From the NCBI GenBank assembly GCA_039621445.1, contig CP154956.1, positions 22,300,001 through 22,364,000 of the forward strand: a DNA stretch of 64,000 bases. Direction: 5' to 3'. The notes beneath the pieces were generated by a model. It made no database searches. It saw only the letters and a program-made list of their open reading frames with translations, and was not told the DNA's origin. Origin of the DNA: Euglena gracilis. Its lineage: Eukaryota > Euglenida > Euglenophyceae > Euglenales. Positions 37,468 to 48,600 of this stretch are shown here, piece by piece; the first letter of the stretch is position 1, and the number at the start of each line of letters is the position of its first letter. A program made the translations under genes and the position numbers.

Positions 37468-39762
37468 GTGGCAAAAAAGCAAAGACCCATCCACATGACA
37501 GGAGAACGCCGACAGGCACTCATCGACATGGTGGACGAATGGGTTAGGGACCTGAAAGTGGAAGACGGGAGGAGTGACTGGTCCAGCCCCACGTTCGTGG
37601 TGGCCAAAAAGGGTGGAAAATGGAGAGGGGTGGTGGATTTCAGAGCACTGAACGAGGCAACAATCACAGACGCCCATCCCCTCCCTAGGATAGAAGACAT
37701 CCTAGTTCAACAAGGACAACGGGCCCTGTACAGTGTACTGGACCTGAAAGACGCCTTCCACCAGGTGCCACTGAGAACAGAGTCCAGACCCTACACCTGC
37801 TGCAGCACACCTAAGGGAACAAAACAGTGGAGAGTGGTGGTCATGGGAATGAAAAACGGGGTACCGATTTTCCAGAGGGTGATCGAGTACAGCCTGGAGG
37901 AGGTACAGGACATTGCAAACCCCTACGTGGACGACATCATCGTAGGAACCGTTTGGCAGGGGTCAGAAGAAAAAACCCTAGAACAACACGACAAAGACAT
38001 CAAAAAGGTGATGGAGGCACTGAAAAAACAGCAACACGTGGCAGACATCAAGAAATGCAAATTTTTCGTGAAAGAGGTGGAATTCTGTGGACACGTGCTC
38101 GGTGGTGGACAACGAAAACCAGCACCTGGGAAATTGATGGCCTTGGAAAAATGGGAGGAACCAAAAACGGTCACAGCCCTGCGGGCCTTCCTGGGATTCA
38201 CAAACTACTACGCTTCATACATCCCAGGATACGCGGAATTGGCAGCAGACCTGATGGAAAAACTGAAGGTGAAAAAAGGACAGGGGAAGAAAGGAAGCCT
38301 GACACCTGTGTTTTTCGGTGAAAAGGAACGAACAGCTTTTCAGACCATCAAAGAAAAACTGCTGGGAAGCCTGAAACTGCAAACGGTGAACCCAGACAAA
38401 CCGTTCATACTCAGGGTGGATGCAAGTGGCAGAGCCGTAGGTGCGGCTCTGGAACAATTTGCGGAGGACACTGCAGAAAAACCAGACCCAACAACAGCCA
38501 TGACCAAAAAAACAGTACCCGTAGCTTTCTGTTCACGAAAACTGGCACCTGGGCAGGTTCGCTCGTGGTCTCCTAGGGAGAAGGAGACCTACGCAGTGAT
38601 CCTGGCCCTGCAAAAATGGGCTTCCTGGATAGGAATGCAACCGGTACTGGTGTTGACGGACCACAAGTCCATTGAGGCATGGGCAACGGAGGCGCTGGAC
38701 ACCCCCAGTGGACCAGCTGGACGTAGGGCTAGGTGGCACGAACTGCTTTCGCGGTTCGACATAACTGTAGCATACGTACCTGGCAAAGACAACACGGTCG
38801 CCGATGCCTTGAGTAGGTGGGCCTACCCCGCCTCACAGGCATTCGCCGACGTGAGTATCCACGGGAGTGAGGAGGACGACCGACTCATGAAAGAAATCAT
38901 CAAACAGGAGGAAAAGGAACAGAAAACTTGTATGGTGATCAACGTGGCAGACCTGACACAGGCACAAAAACAACTTCAAGAACCCGTCACTGTGGCCGTC
39001 ACAACAAGGGGGGGAGCCAAAACGGGTGAAGATTCGCCCACAGTGCCTGGTTCAACGGAAAACGGTGACACCCCTCAAAAAATTTCAAAAACACCTCAAA
39101 AACCTGCAAAAACGACAAAGAAATGGGTTGTGAAGGAAACGACTGTGGTGGAACCAAGCAAAAAACTGGCTGAGGCAACCCCAAGGGAGACCACGGATGA
39201 GGCAGGAAACCTGATCCGACCAGACCAACCAAAAAACAAAACCCCAGAAAATTCAAACACGGCCGAGGGACCATCCACTGAGGAAGACCCACCAAGGCGA
39301 AGACCCCTGGAAGAGGACCCTGTGGAACCCCTAACAACAACAGACTCAACAAAACAACAGGACGCGCAAGGTGCGTCATCCTCAACGGGGACACCCGTTG
39401 GACCTCCATCAAGGGGAGTGCACGCCCCGGAGCTTCAACAGGGGGAACCGAAAGGGGTGATGGACAGGGAATGGAAGAACGAGTACGAAAGTTGCCCAAG
39501 GTGGGGACCTGTACTCAAGGACCTGAAGGAAACGGGGTTCAAAAACTGGCCTGACGGGTACCGATTCGACAACGGCAGGCTGTACAAAAACGGTCTCCTG
39601 TGTGTACCAAGTGGGTTGACTGGAAACGTAATTCGGGAACATCACGAAACAGCCGGGCACCCAGGGTCAGCCCGACTGTGGGACCAGATGGGAAGGTGGT
39701 TTGCGTTTGCGGACCACCAGGATGCAAAAAAAACTGACAGGCAAAATGATGACCATGTGTGA
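37468..39762 (+). CDS. Element D reverse transcriptase, RNase H and start of integrase
   Basis: RT motifs are in order: VVDFRALNEATI, VLDLKDAFHQVPL, and the active site YVDD at residues 153-156 (PYVDDIIVGT). FCGHVLGGGQRK and FLGFTNYYASYI mark the thumb. RNase H follows with ILRVDASGRAVGAAL (Asp318), FCSRKLAPG, SPREKETYAV, LTDHKS and the tether RRARWHELLSRF. A long disordered Thr/Pro/Lys linker (about 38920-39450) precedes the integrase zinc finger HHETAGHPGSARLW. The frame is lost in an A8 run at 39726-39733. The upstream half of the RT fingers is probably damaged (see the linker). Confidence 0.93.
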   Translation: MAKKQRPIHMTGERRQALIDMVDEWVRDLKVEDGRSDWSSPTFVVAKKGGKWRGVVDFRALNEATITDAHPLPRIEDILVQQGQRALYSVLDLKDAFHQVPLRTESRPYTCCSTPKGTKQWRVVVMGMKNGVPIFQRVIEYSLEEVQDIANPYVDDIIVGTVWQGSEEKTLEQHDKDIKKVMEALKKQQHVADIKKCKFFVKEVEFCGHVLGGGQRKPAPGKLMALEKWEEPKTVTALRAFLGFTNYYASYIPGYAELAADLMEKLKVKKGQGKKGSLTPVFFGEKERTAFQTIKEKLLGSLKLQTVNPDKPFILRVDASGRAVGAALEQFAEDTAEKPDPTTAMTKKTVPVAFCSRKLAPGQVRSWSPREKETYAVILALQKWASWIGMQPVLVLTDHKSIEAWATEALDTPSGPAGRRARWHELLSRFDITVAYVPGKDNTVADALSRWAYPASQAFADVSIHGSEEDDRLMKEIIKQEEKEQKTCMVINVADLTQAQKQLQEPVTVAVTTRGGAKTGEDSPTVPGSTENGDTPQKISKTPQKPAKTTKKWVVKETTVVEPSKKLAEATPRETTDEAGNLIRPDQPKNKTPENSNTAEGPSTEEDPPRRRPLEEDPVEPLTTTDSTKQQDAQGASSSTGTPVGPPSRGVHAPELQQGEPKGVMDREWKNEYESCPRWGPVLKDLKETGFKNWPDGYRFDNGRLYKNGLLCVPSGLTGNVIREHHETAGHPGSARLWDQMGRWFAFADHQDAKKTDRQNDDHV

Positions 39763-40939
39763 AACCTGCCAAGCAACAGAACCCAGCCACCTACCATACA
39801 AGTGCCCCATTGAACCGACACCGATTCCGGCACACCTGATGGACAGTGTTGCTATCGACTTGTTCTCACTACCTGAAACGACCTTTGAAGGGAAAAAATA
39901 CGACACGTTGGCGTTGTGTGTGGACAGGCTGAGTGGGTGGATGGTTGCAACCCCCCACCTGGCCAAGGGACTCACAGCGGAAAAGGTTGGAAAAGAAATG
40001 TTCAAACAGTGGGGAATTTTCGGGATACCCTCGGTGGTGAGCTCCGACCGGGGCTCCCACTTCACAGCCGGTTGGTGGAAAACACTGTGTGCTGCCCACG
40101 GGGTCCGTGTGGCGTACGGGCAGGCATACCACCACCAAGCCAACGGACGGGCTGAGGTAGCGGGTCAACAAGTCCTCCGAAAACTGGCAAAACTGGCTGC
40201 TGAAAAAGGGGTACCCTGGGTTGAACTCCTACCGAACGCCTTGAGGGCCCTACACGACGTCCCAGGTGAAACGGGATTGTCACCGTACGAAATTGTGTTT
40301 GGCAGGCACAGACCGTTGGCGGGATTGCCATACCAACCACAAAAGGAAGCGGAAGGGGCCACAACGTTCTTGGAAAGGATGAAAGAACAAGACCAGTGGG
40401 TGAGCCTGGTCCTGAACGAAAAACAGCGTGAACGGGCTGAAACGGTGAACAAAACCCGCAGAGAACCACCTGCCTTGGAAATCGGCTCCAAAGTCTGGTA
40501 TCAACCCGAAAGACAACCCGGTACCGACAAACTCGAACCGAAGTGGAAAGGACCTGCGGTGGTGTTGGAACGGATTGGACAACACTCCTACGTGGTTGAA
40601 CTACGACCTGGAAACCGACAACCTGCCCACCGTTCACAACTCAAACCCCACGTGGAGGACCTCTACAACACAACCCCTGTCCCCCTCTACTTTTGGTCGG
40701 GCAAGGCACAGGAGTTGGAGGTTGGACCTGACGAGTGGGAGGTTGAAAAAGTGCTGAACCACCGCAGAAAAGACGGAAAACTTCAATTTTTGATTCAGTG
40801 GAAAAACTGGGACCCATCTGATACTCAGTGGGAACCCCTGAACCACTTCTTCCTTCGAACAAACAAAGATGTGGTCCAGTATTGCAAGAAACGGGACCTG
40901 GCTGTGGATGTGAGGGAGTTGCTTGATGGGATGGAGTGA
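39701..40939 (+). CDS. Element D integrase and chromodomain
   Basis: Continues the zinc finger with CETCQA. The catalytic triad is Asp53 (VAIDLF), Asp116 (SSDRGSHF) and Glu152 (NGRAEVAG), with D-x35-E spacing. A GPY/F-like module follows (KGPAVVLERIGQHSYVVEL), then a chromodomain (VEKVLNHRRKDGKLQFLIQW, then KNWDPSDTQWEP). It ends at TGA after LLDGME. The start at 39701 is only where the frame opens. The chromodomain differs clearly from those of A and C. Confidence 0.94.
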   Translation: MRLRTTRMQKKLTGKMMTMCETCQATEPSHLPYKCPIEPTPIPAHLMDSVAIDLFSLPETTFEGKKYDTLALCVDRLSGWMVATPHLAKGLTAEKVGKEMFKQWGIFGIPSVVSSDRGSHFTAGWWKTLCAAHGVRVAYGQAYHHQANGRAEVAGQQVLRKLAKLAAEKGVPWVELLPNALRALHDVPGETGLSPYEIVFGRHRPLAGLPYQPQKEAEGATTFLERMKEQDQWVSLVLNEKQRERAETVNKTRREPPALEIGSKVWYQPERQPGTDKLEPKWKGPAVVLERIGQHSYVVELRPGNRQPAHRSQLKPHVEDLYNTTPVPLYFWSGKAQELEVGPDEWEVEKVLNHRRKDGKLQFLIQWKNWDPSDTQWEPLNHFFLRTNKDVVQYCKKRDLAVDVRELLDGME

Positions 40940-42217
40940 CACATGTCACGGGCCCCCTCACAGACACCGTCACGTCGACACCCCGAACGACCCCAAAGCC
41001 AACCCCAACCCTACCACCCATACCAACCTCGACTGACTTGAACCTGTACAAAATCTGCCTGGCCAAAACGACAAAACGGGCCTGGGCAGCCCCCCTGGCC
41101 AGCCCACCTGAACCTGAACCGCTGGCCAGCTCAACTCGACCCAGCCCAACTGTCCCGTACAAGACCCGATCCGACCCGACTTGACTGACCTCAAGTGCCT
41201 CTCTTCAGCCAATCAATCCATTCTTCAATTCTTCATCGTTGTTGTTGTGGGTTGGGACCCCCCCGAGGAGAACGAACCTTCCCCCCCGGACCTGGCCAGC
41301 CTACCTGTAAAAAAAAAAACACAGCCCCCAACCCCAACCGTGGCAGCCAGCCAAAACTGGGCAAACAGTGGAAGGGGAACCTGACTTTGCCCCAAAAACG
41401 CAACCTGGCCCACCCCGGGCCCCCCGCCGGGGGGGGGGGGGGGGGCGAGGACCCTCCACAGCACCTAACCTCGCACAAACCAGCCCACCCCACAGAAAAA
41501 CAGCAAAAATACAAAAAAACATTGTCCTTGACCCAGCCTGATTTTTTAACCGAAACCCAACCTTCGCCTGATTCTTTTTAAAATTCGTCCCCGGCCGGCG
41601 CCTGACCGCTTGGTCTGGGGGGTGGGTGGCTGGAAAACCCCAACTGGACCCACCCCCTACCGAACGGACACCAACCCCAGACACCGAATTGGCTAACCGA
41701 ACAGAAAACGGCTGTCTAGGGCCCTGACCGTGACAAAACAACTCACCTGGCCTGGGAATAAAAATTTCCTGAAAATTTTAACCGTGGCCGGCGCTTGGTT
41801 CACAACGGCGCCTGCCCCCCCCCCCAACGACAAACAGCCCTGGGCGGGCTGAGGGGGGGGGGGCAACACACCAGACCCCGCACATACCCAACTACCCAAA
41901 GGAGAAAATGTGACTCAGCCCCCCCCCCGGCCATAAAACAAACCTGAACGGCACAGCCCCCTGAGGGGGGGGGACCCTGCACCACAACGTTCCCCTCGCT
42001 CGCCCCCTCCTCACAACGAGTGCACTCCGCACCCCTTCCTGTTGGAGTCGTGAAGAGTTGTAAACAACTCCTTGTGCTTGGAAGTTGGCTCCAAACAGCT
42101 CGTGGATGCTTTGTAGCCTATAGGCTCAGCACCACTCACTGCTTGAAGTCACCTGTTACGATGAGGGGGAGAAGGGGGGAGAAGGGGCGTAGGAAAGAAA
42201 TCAAATCTGCTACCAAG
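40940..42217. other. Non-coding DNA with long G and C runs
   Basis: No gene is recognisable. It starts with CGAC/CAACC-rich sequence after the D stop codon. It holds G17 (41429-41445), C11 (41815-41825) facing a G run about 30 nt later, and more C and G runs to 41975. A purine stretch (42163-42187) lies near the right end, followed by the primer site of the next LTR (42205-42215). It may contain the lost 3' end of element D and the 5' leader of a minus-strand A-type element. Confidence 0.6.
42205..42215 (-). promoter_or_regulatory. Primer-binding site beside the left satellite LTR
   Basis: TGGTAGCAGAT on the minus strand, two bases from the LTR end, identical to the site of element A. It shows that the body of this element lay to the left, although no Gag remains there. 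Confidence 0.7.
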
Positions 42218-42655
42218 TGTACGTCCCCTGACTCTATTCCCACTGCCTGTCGGCCTACTTACACCCTCCCGTGGGAACAGAACCAGAAGAATAACAAAAA
42301 AGAAAATATTTTACTTAACTATTAGTTTTTATTGCCTTTGGGCTTATGCAGAGCACAAGGCAGGTGGAGAAGCCCTATGGGCTACACAAAGAAAATGCCA
42401 AGTGACTTGGCTGTCCGTTTCGGACTTCAAATGAAACTAATCAAACTTGATATTCAAGTGAAGAAGAAAATAAGAATACAAATACCACCTGTGGAGAGGA
42501 GAACCAGATTAAGGGTGAGGTATTACTAATTCAGGCCTTTGGCCATCTTTAGGAATACCACCTAGCATAGTACTGTGTATGGGGCTCAGAGCTATATCTG
42601 GCCGTAGGCTTATACCAACATACACAGTACCATGGCCTTACGGCTGCCTGGTACA
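42218..42655 (-). repeat. LTR left of the satellite array
   Basis: 438 bp with the TGTACCAGGC…GGACGTACA type ends on the minus strand. The sense strand has AATAAA (42328-42333 as TTTATT), a likely polyadenylation signal. Its first ~145 bp on the plus strand are almost identical to the LTR at 59218-59631; the rest (U3) differs. It is a 5' LTR by its primer site. The satellite begins at the very next base. Confidence 0.8.
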
Positions 42656-45600
42656 CAATTTCTTGCAACCAACATTCCCGCTGCATGTTTTTCTTACCAT
42701 TAAACCACGACAATCATGAAACCAACGGGTCCCCTGACTTTGGAGGCCTCCTGGAACACCCATTCGGTAACTCGGAGTAAGGCCCAATTTGGTCCATTTT
42801 TACATGGTAACCTGGGCTGACCTGGTAAATGTCCACCGGAATGGTCGAATGCACCCATCTAAATGTGCTCATTTCTTGCAACCAACATTCCCGCTGCATG
42901 TTTTTTTTACCATTAAACCACGACAATCATGAAACCAACGGGTCCCCTGACTTTGGAGGCCTCCTGGAACACCCATTCGGTTACTCGGAGTAAGGCCCAA
43001 TTTGGTCCATTTTTACATGGTAACCTGGGCTGACCTGGTAAATGTCCCCCGGAATGGTCGAATGCACCCAACTAAATCTGCTCATTTCTTGCAACCAACC
43101 TTCCAGCTGCATGTTGTTCTTACCTTTAAACCACGACAATCATGAAACCAACGGGTCCCCTGACTTTGGAGGCCTCCTGGAACACCCATTCGGTTACTCG
43201 GAGTAAGGCCCAATTTGGTCCATTTTTACATGGTAACCTGGGCTGACCTGGTAAATGTCCCCCGGAATGGTCGAATGCACCCATCTAAATCTGCTCATTT
43301 CTTGCAACCAACCTTCCCGCTGCATGTTGTTCTTACCTTTAAACCACGACAATCATGAAACCAACGGGTCCCCTGACTTTGGAGGCCTCCTGGAACACCC
43401 ATTCGGTTACTCGGAGTAAGGCCCAATTTGGTCCATTTTTACATGGTAACCTGGGCTGACCTGGTAAATGTCCCCCGGAATGGTCGAATGCACCCATCTA
43501 AATGTGCTCATTTCTTGCAACCAACATTCCGCTGCATGTTTTTCTTACCATTAAACCACGACAATCATGAAACCAACGGGTCCCCTGACTTTGGAGGCCT
43601 CCTGGAACACCCATTCGGTTACTCGGAGTAAGGCCCAATTTGGTCCATTTTTACATGGTAACCTGGGCTGACCTGGTAAATGTCCCCCGGAATGGTCGAA
43701 TGCACCCATCTAAATCTGCTCATTTCTTGCAACCAACATTCCCGCTGCATGTTTTTCTTACCATTAAACCACGACAATCATGAAACCAACGGGTCCCCTG
43801 ACTTTGGAGGCCTCCTGGAACACCCATTCGGTTACTCGGAGTAAGGCCCAATTTGGTCCATTTTTACATGGTAACCTGGGCTGACCTGGTAAATGTCCCC
43901 CGGAATGGTCGAATGCACCCATCTAAATCTGCTCATTTCTTGCAACCAACATTCCGCTGCATGTTTTTCTTACCATTAAACCACGACAATCATGAAACCA
44001 ACGGGTCCCCTGACTTTGGAGGCCTCCTGGAACACCCATTCGGTTACTCGGAGTAAGGCCCAATTTGGTCCATTTTTACATGGTAACCTGGGCTGACCTG
44101 GTAAATGTCCCCCGGAATGGTCGAATGCACCCATCTAAATGTGCTCATTTCTTGCAACCAACATTCCCGCTGCATGTTTTTCTTACCATTAAACCACGAC
44201 AATCATGAAACCAACGGGTCCCCTGACTTTGGAGGCCTCCTGGAACACCCATTCGGTTACTCGGAGTAAGGCCCAATTTGGTCCATTTTTACATGGTAAC
44301 CTGGGCTGACCTGGTAAATGTCCCCCGGAATGGTCGAATGCACCCATCTAAATCTGCTCATTTCTTGCAACCAACATTCCCGCTGCATGTTTTTCTTACC
44401 ATTAAACCACGACAATCATGAAACCAACGGGTCCCCTGACTTTGGAGGCCTCCTGGAACACCCATTCGGTTACTCGGAGTAAGGCCCAATTTGGTCCATT
44501 TTTGCATGGTAACCTGGGCTGACCTGGTAAATGTCCCCCGGAATGGTCGAATGCACCCATCTAAATCTGCTCATTTCTTGCAACCAACATTCCCGCTGCA
44601 TGTTTTTCTTACCATTAAACCACGACAATCATGAAACCAACGGGTCCCCTGACTTTGGAGCCTCCTGGAACACCCATTCGGTTACTCGGAGTAAGGCCCA
44701 ATTTGGTCCATTTTTACATGGTAACCTGGGCTGACCTGGTAAATGTCCCCCGGAATGGTCGAATGCACCCATCTAAATCTGCTCATTTCTTGCAACCAAC
44801 ATTCCCGCTGCATGTTTTCTTACCATTAAACCACGACAATCATGAAACCAACGGGTCCCCTGACTTTGGAGGCCTCCTGGAACACCCATTCGGTTACTCG
44901 GAGTAAGGCCCAATTTGGTCCATTTTTGCATGGTAACCTGGGCTGACCTGGTAAATGTCCCCCGGAATGGTCGAATGCACCCATCTAAATCTGCTCATTT
45001 CTTGCAACCAACATTCCCGCTGCATGTTTTTCTTACCATTAAACCACGACAATCATGAAACCAACGGGTCCCCTGACTTTGGAGGCCTCCTGGAACACCC
45101 ATTCGGTTACTCGGAGTAAGGCCCAATTTGGTCCATTTTTACATGGTAACCTGGGCTGACCTGGTAAATGTCCCCCGGAATGGTCGAATGCACCCATCTA
45201 AATGTGCTCATTTCTTGCAACCAACATTCCCGCTGCATGTTTTTCTTACCATTAAACCACGACAATCATGAAACCAACGGGTCCCCTGACTTTGGAGGCC
45301 TCCTGGAACACCCATTCGGTTACTCGGAGTAAGGCCCAATTTGGTCCATTTTTGCATGGTAACCTGGGCTGACCTGGTAAATGTCCCCCGGAATGGTCGA
45401 ATGCACCCATCTAAATGTGCTCATTTCTTGCAACCAACATTCCCGCTGCATGTTTTTCTTACCATTAAACCACGACAATCATGAAACCAACGGGTCCCCT
45501 GACTTTGGAGGCCTCCTGGAACACCCATTCGGTTACTCGGAGTAAGGCCCAATTTGGTCCATTTTTGCATGGTAACCTGGGCTGACCTGGTAAATGTCCC

Positions 45601-48600
45601 CCGGAATGGTCGAATGCACCCATCTAAATGTGCTCATTTCTTGCAACCAACATTCCGCTGCATGTTTTTCTTACCATTAAACCACGACAATCATGAAACC
45701 AACGGGTCCCCTGACTTTGGAGGCCTCCTGGAACACCCATTCGGTTACTCGGAGTAAGGCCCAATTTGGTCCATTTTTGCATGGTAACCTGGGCTGACCT
45801 GGTAAATGTCCCCCGGAATGGTCGAATGCACCCATCTAAATCTGCTCATTTCTTGCAACCAACATTCCGGCTGCATGTTTTTCTTTCCATTAAACCACGA
45901 CAATCATGAAACCAACGGGTCCCCTGACTTTGGAGGCCTCCTGGAACACCCATTCGGTTACTCGGAGTAAGGCCCAATTTGGTCCATTTTTACATGGTAA
46001 CCTGGGCTGACCTGGTAAATGTCCCCCGGAATGGTCGAATGCACCCATCTAAATGTGCTCATTTCTTGCAACCAACCTTCCGGCTGCATGTTTTTCTTAC
46101 CATTAAACCACGACAATCATGAAACCAACGGGTCCCCTGACTTTGGAGGCCTCCTGGAACACCCATTCGGTTACTCGGAGTAAGGCCCAATTTGGTCCAT
46201 TTTTACATGGTAACCTGGGCTGACCTGGTAAATGTCCCCCGGAATGGTCGAATGCACCCATCTAAATCTGCTCATTTCTTGCAACCAACATTCTCGCTGC
46301 ATGTTTTTCTTACCATTAAACCACGACAATCATGAAACCAACGGTCCCCTGACTTTGGAGGCCTCCTGGAACACCCATTCGGTTACTCGGAGTAAGGCCC
46401 AATTTGGTCCATTTTTACATGGTAACCTGGGCTGACCTGGTAAATGTCCCCCGGAATGGTCGAATGCACCCATCTAAATCTGCTCATTTCTTGCAACCAA
46501 CATTCCGCTGCATGTTTTTCTTACCATTAAACCACGACAATCATGAAACCAACGGGTCCCCTGACTTTGGAGGCCTCCTGGAACACCCATTCGGTTACTC
46601 GGAGTAAGGCCCAATTTGGTCCATTTTTACATGGTAACCTGGGCTGACCTGGTAAATGTCCCCCGGAATGGTCGAATGCACCCATCTAAATGTGCTCATT
46701 TCTTGCAACCAACATTCCCGCTGCATGTTTTTTCTTACCATTAAACCACGACAATCATGAAACCAACGGTCCCCTGACTTTGGAGGCCTCCTGGAACACC
46801 CATTCGGTTACTCGGAGTAAGGCCCAATTTGGTCCATTTTTACATGGTAACCTGGGCTGACCTGGTAAATGTCCCCCGGAATGGTCGAATGCACCCATCT
46901 AAATCTGCTCATTTCTTGCAACCAACATTCCCGCTGCATGTTTTTCTTACCATTAAACCACGACAATCATGAAACCAACGGGTCCCCTGACTTTGGAGGC
47001 CTCCTGGAACACCCATTCGGTTACTCGGAGTAAGGCCCAATTTGGTCCATTTTTACATGGTAACCTGGGCTGACCTGGTAAATGTCCCCCGGAATGGTCG
47101 AATGCACCCATCTAAATCTGCTCATTTCTTGCAACCAACATTCCCGCATGTTTTTCTTACCATTAAACCACGACAATCATGAAACCAACGGGTCCCCTGA
47201 CTTTGGAGGCCTCCTGGAACACCCATTCGGTTACTCGGAGTAAGGCCCAATTTGGTCCATTTTTTGCATGGTAACCTGGGCTGACCTGGTAAATGTCCCC
47301 CGGAATGGTCGAATGCACCCATCTAAATCTGCTCATTTCTTGCAACCAACATTCCGCTGCATGTTTTTCTTACCATTAAACCACGACAATCATGAAACCA
47401 ACGGGTCCCCTGACTTTGGAGGCCTCCTGGAACACCCATTCGGTTACTCGGAGTAAGGCCCAATTTGGTCCATTTTTACATGGTAACCTGGGCTGACCTG
47501 GTAAATGTCCCCCGGAATGGTCGAATGCACCCATCTAAATCTGCTCATTTCTTGCAACCAACATTCCCGCTGCATGTTTTTCTTACCATTAAACCACGAC
47601 AATCATGAAACCAACGGGTCCCCTGACTTTGGAGGCCTCCTGGAACACCCATTCGGTTCCTCGGAGTAAGGCCCAATTTGGTCCATTTTTACATGGTAAC
47701 CTGGGCTGACCTGGTAAATGTCCCCCGGAATGGTCGAATGCACCCATCTAAATGTGCTCATTTCTTGCAACCAACCTTCCCGCTGCATGTTTTTCTTACC
47801 ATTAAACCACGACAATCATGAAACCAACGGGTCCCCTGACTTTGGAGGCCTCCTGGAACACCCATTCGGTTACTCGGAGTAAGGCCCAATTTGGTCCATT
47901 TTTACATGGTAACCTGGGCTGACCTGGTAAAAGTCCCCCGGAATGGTCGAATGCACCCATCTAAATCTGCTCATTTCTTGCAACCAACATTCCGGCTGCA
48001 TGTTTCTCTACCATTAAACCACGACAATCATGAAACCAACGGGTCCCCTGACTTTGGAGGCCTCCTGGAACACCCATTCGGTTACTCGGAGTAAGGCCCA
48101 ATTTGGTCCATTTTTACATGGTAACCTGGGCTGACCTGGTAAATGTCCCCCGGAATGGTCGAATGCACCCATCTAAATCTGCTCATTTCTTGCAACCAAC
48201 GTTCCCGGTGCATGTTTTTCTTACCATTAAACCACGACAATCATGAAACCAACGGGTCCCCTGACTTTGGAGGCCTCCTGGAACACCCATTCGGTTACTC
48301 GGAGTAAGGCCCAATTTGGTCCATTTTTACATGGTAACCTGGGCTGACCTGGTAAATGTCCCCCGGAATGGTCGAATGCACCCATCTAAATCTGCTCATT
48401 TCTTGCAACCAACGTTTCCGGTGCATGTTTTTCTTACCATTAAACCACGACAATCATGAAACCAACGGGTCCCCTGACTTTGGAGGCCTCCTGGAACACC
48501 CATTCGGTTACTCGGAGTAAGGCCCAATTTGGTCCATTTTTACATGGTAACCTGGGCTGACCTGGTAAATGTCCCCCGGAATGGTCGAATGCACCCATCT

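Larger units (their letters stand above)
30159..40939 (+). mobile_element. Element D: chromovirus carrying two DNA-methyltransferase-like domains
   Basis: A second, unrelated Ty3/gypsy family. In order: Gag with coiled coil and capsid, in-frame TGA, Dam-like adenine methyltransferase-like domain, C5-cytosine methyltransferase-like domain, protease, RT, RNase H, integrase, chromodomain. At least seven single-base frameshifts occur, several at homopolymers. The domains are otherwise complete and the active-site residues are mostly present. The coding strand has very little T (44 of 300 bases in five sampled lines). I could not pair LTRs: 30159-30388 has TG…CA ends but no match after 40939. Confidence 0.88.
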
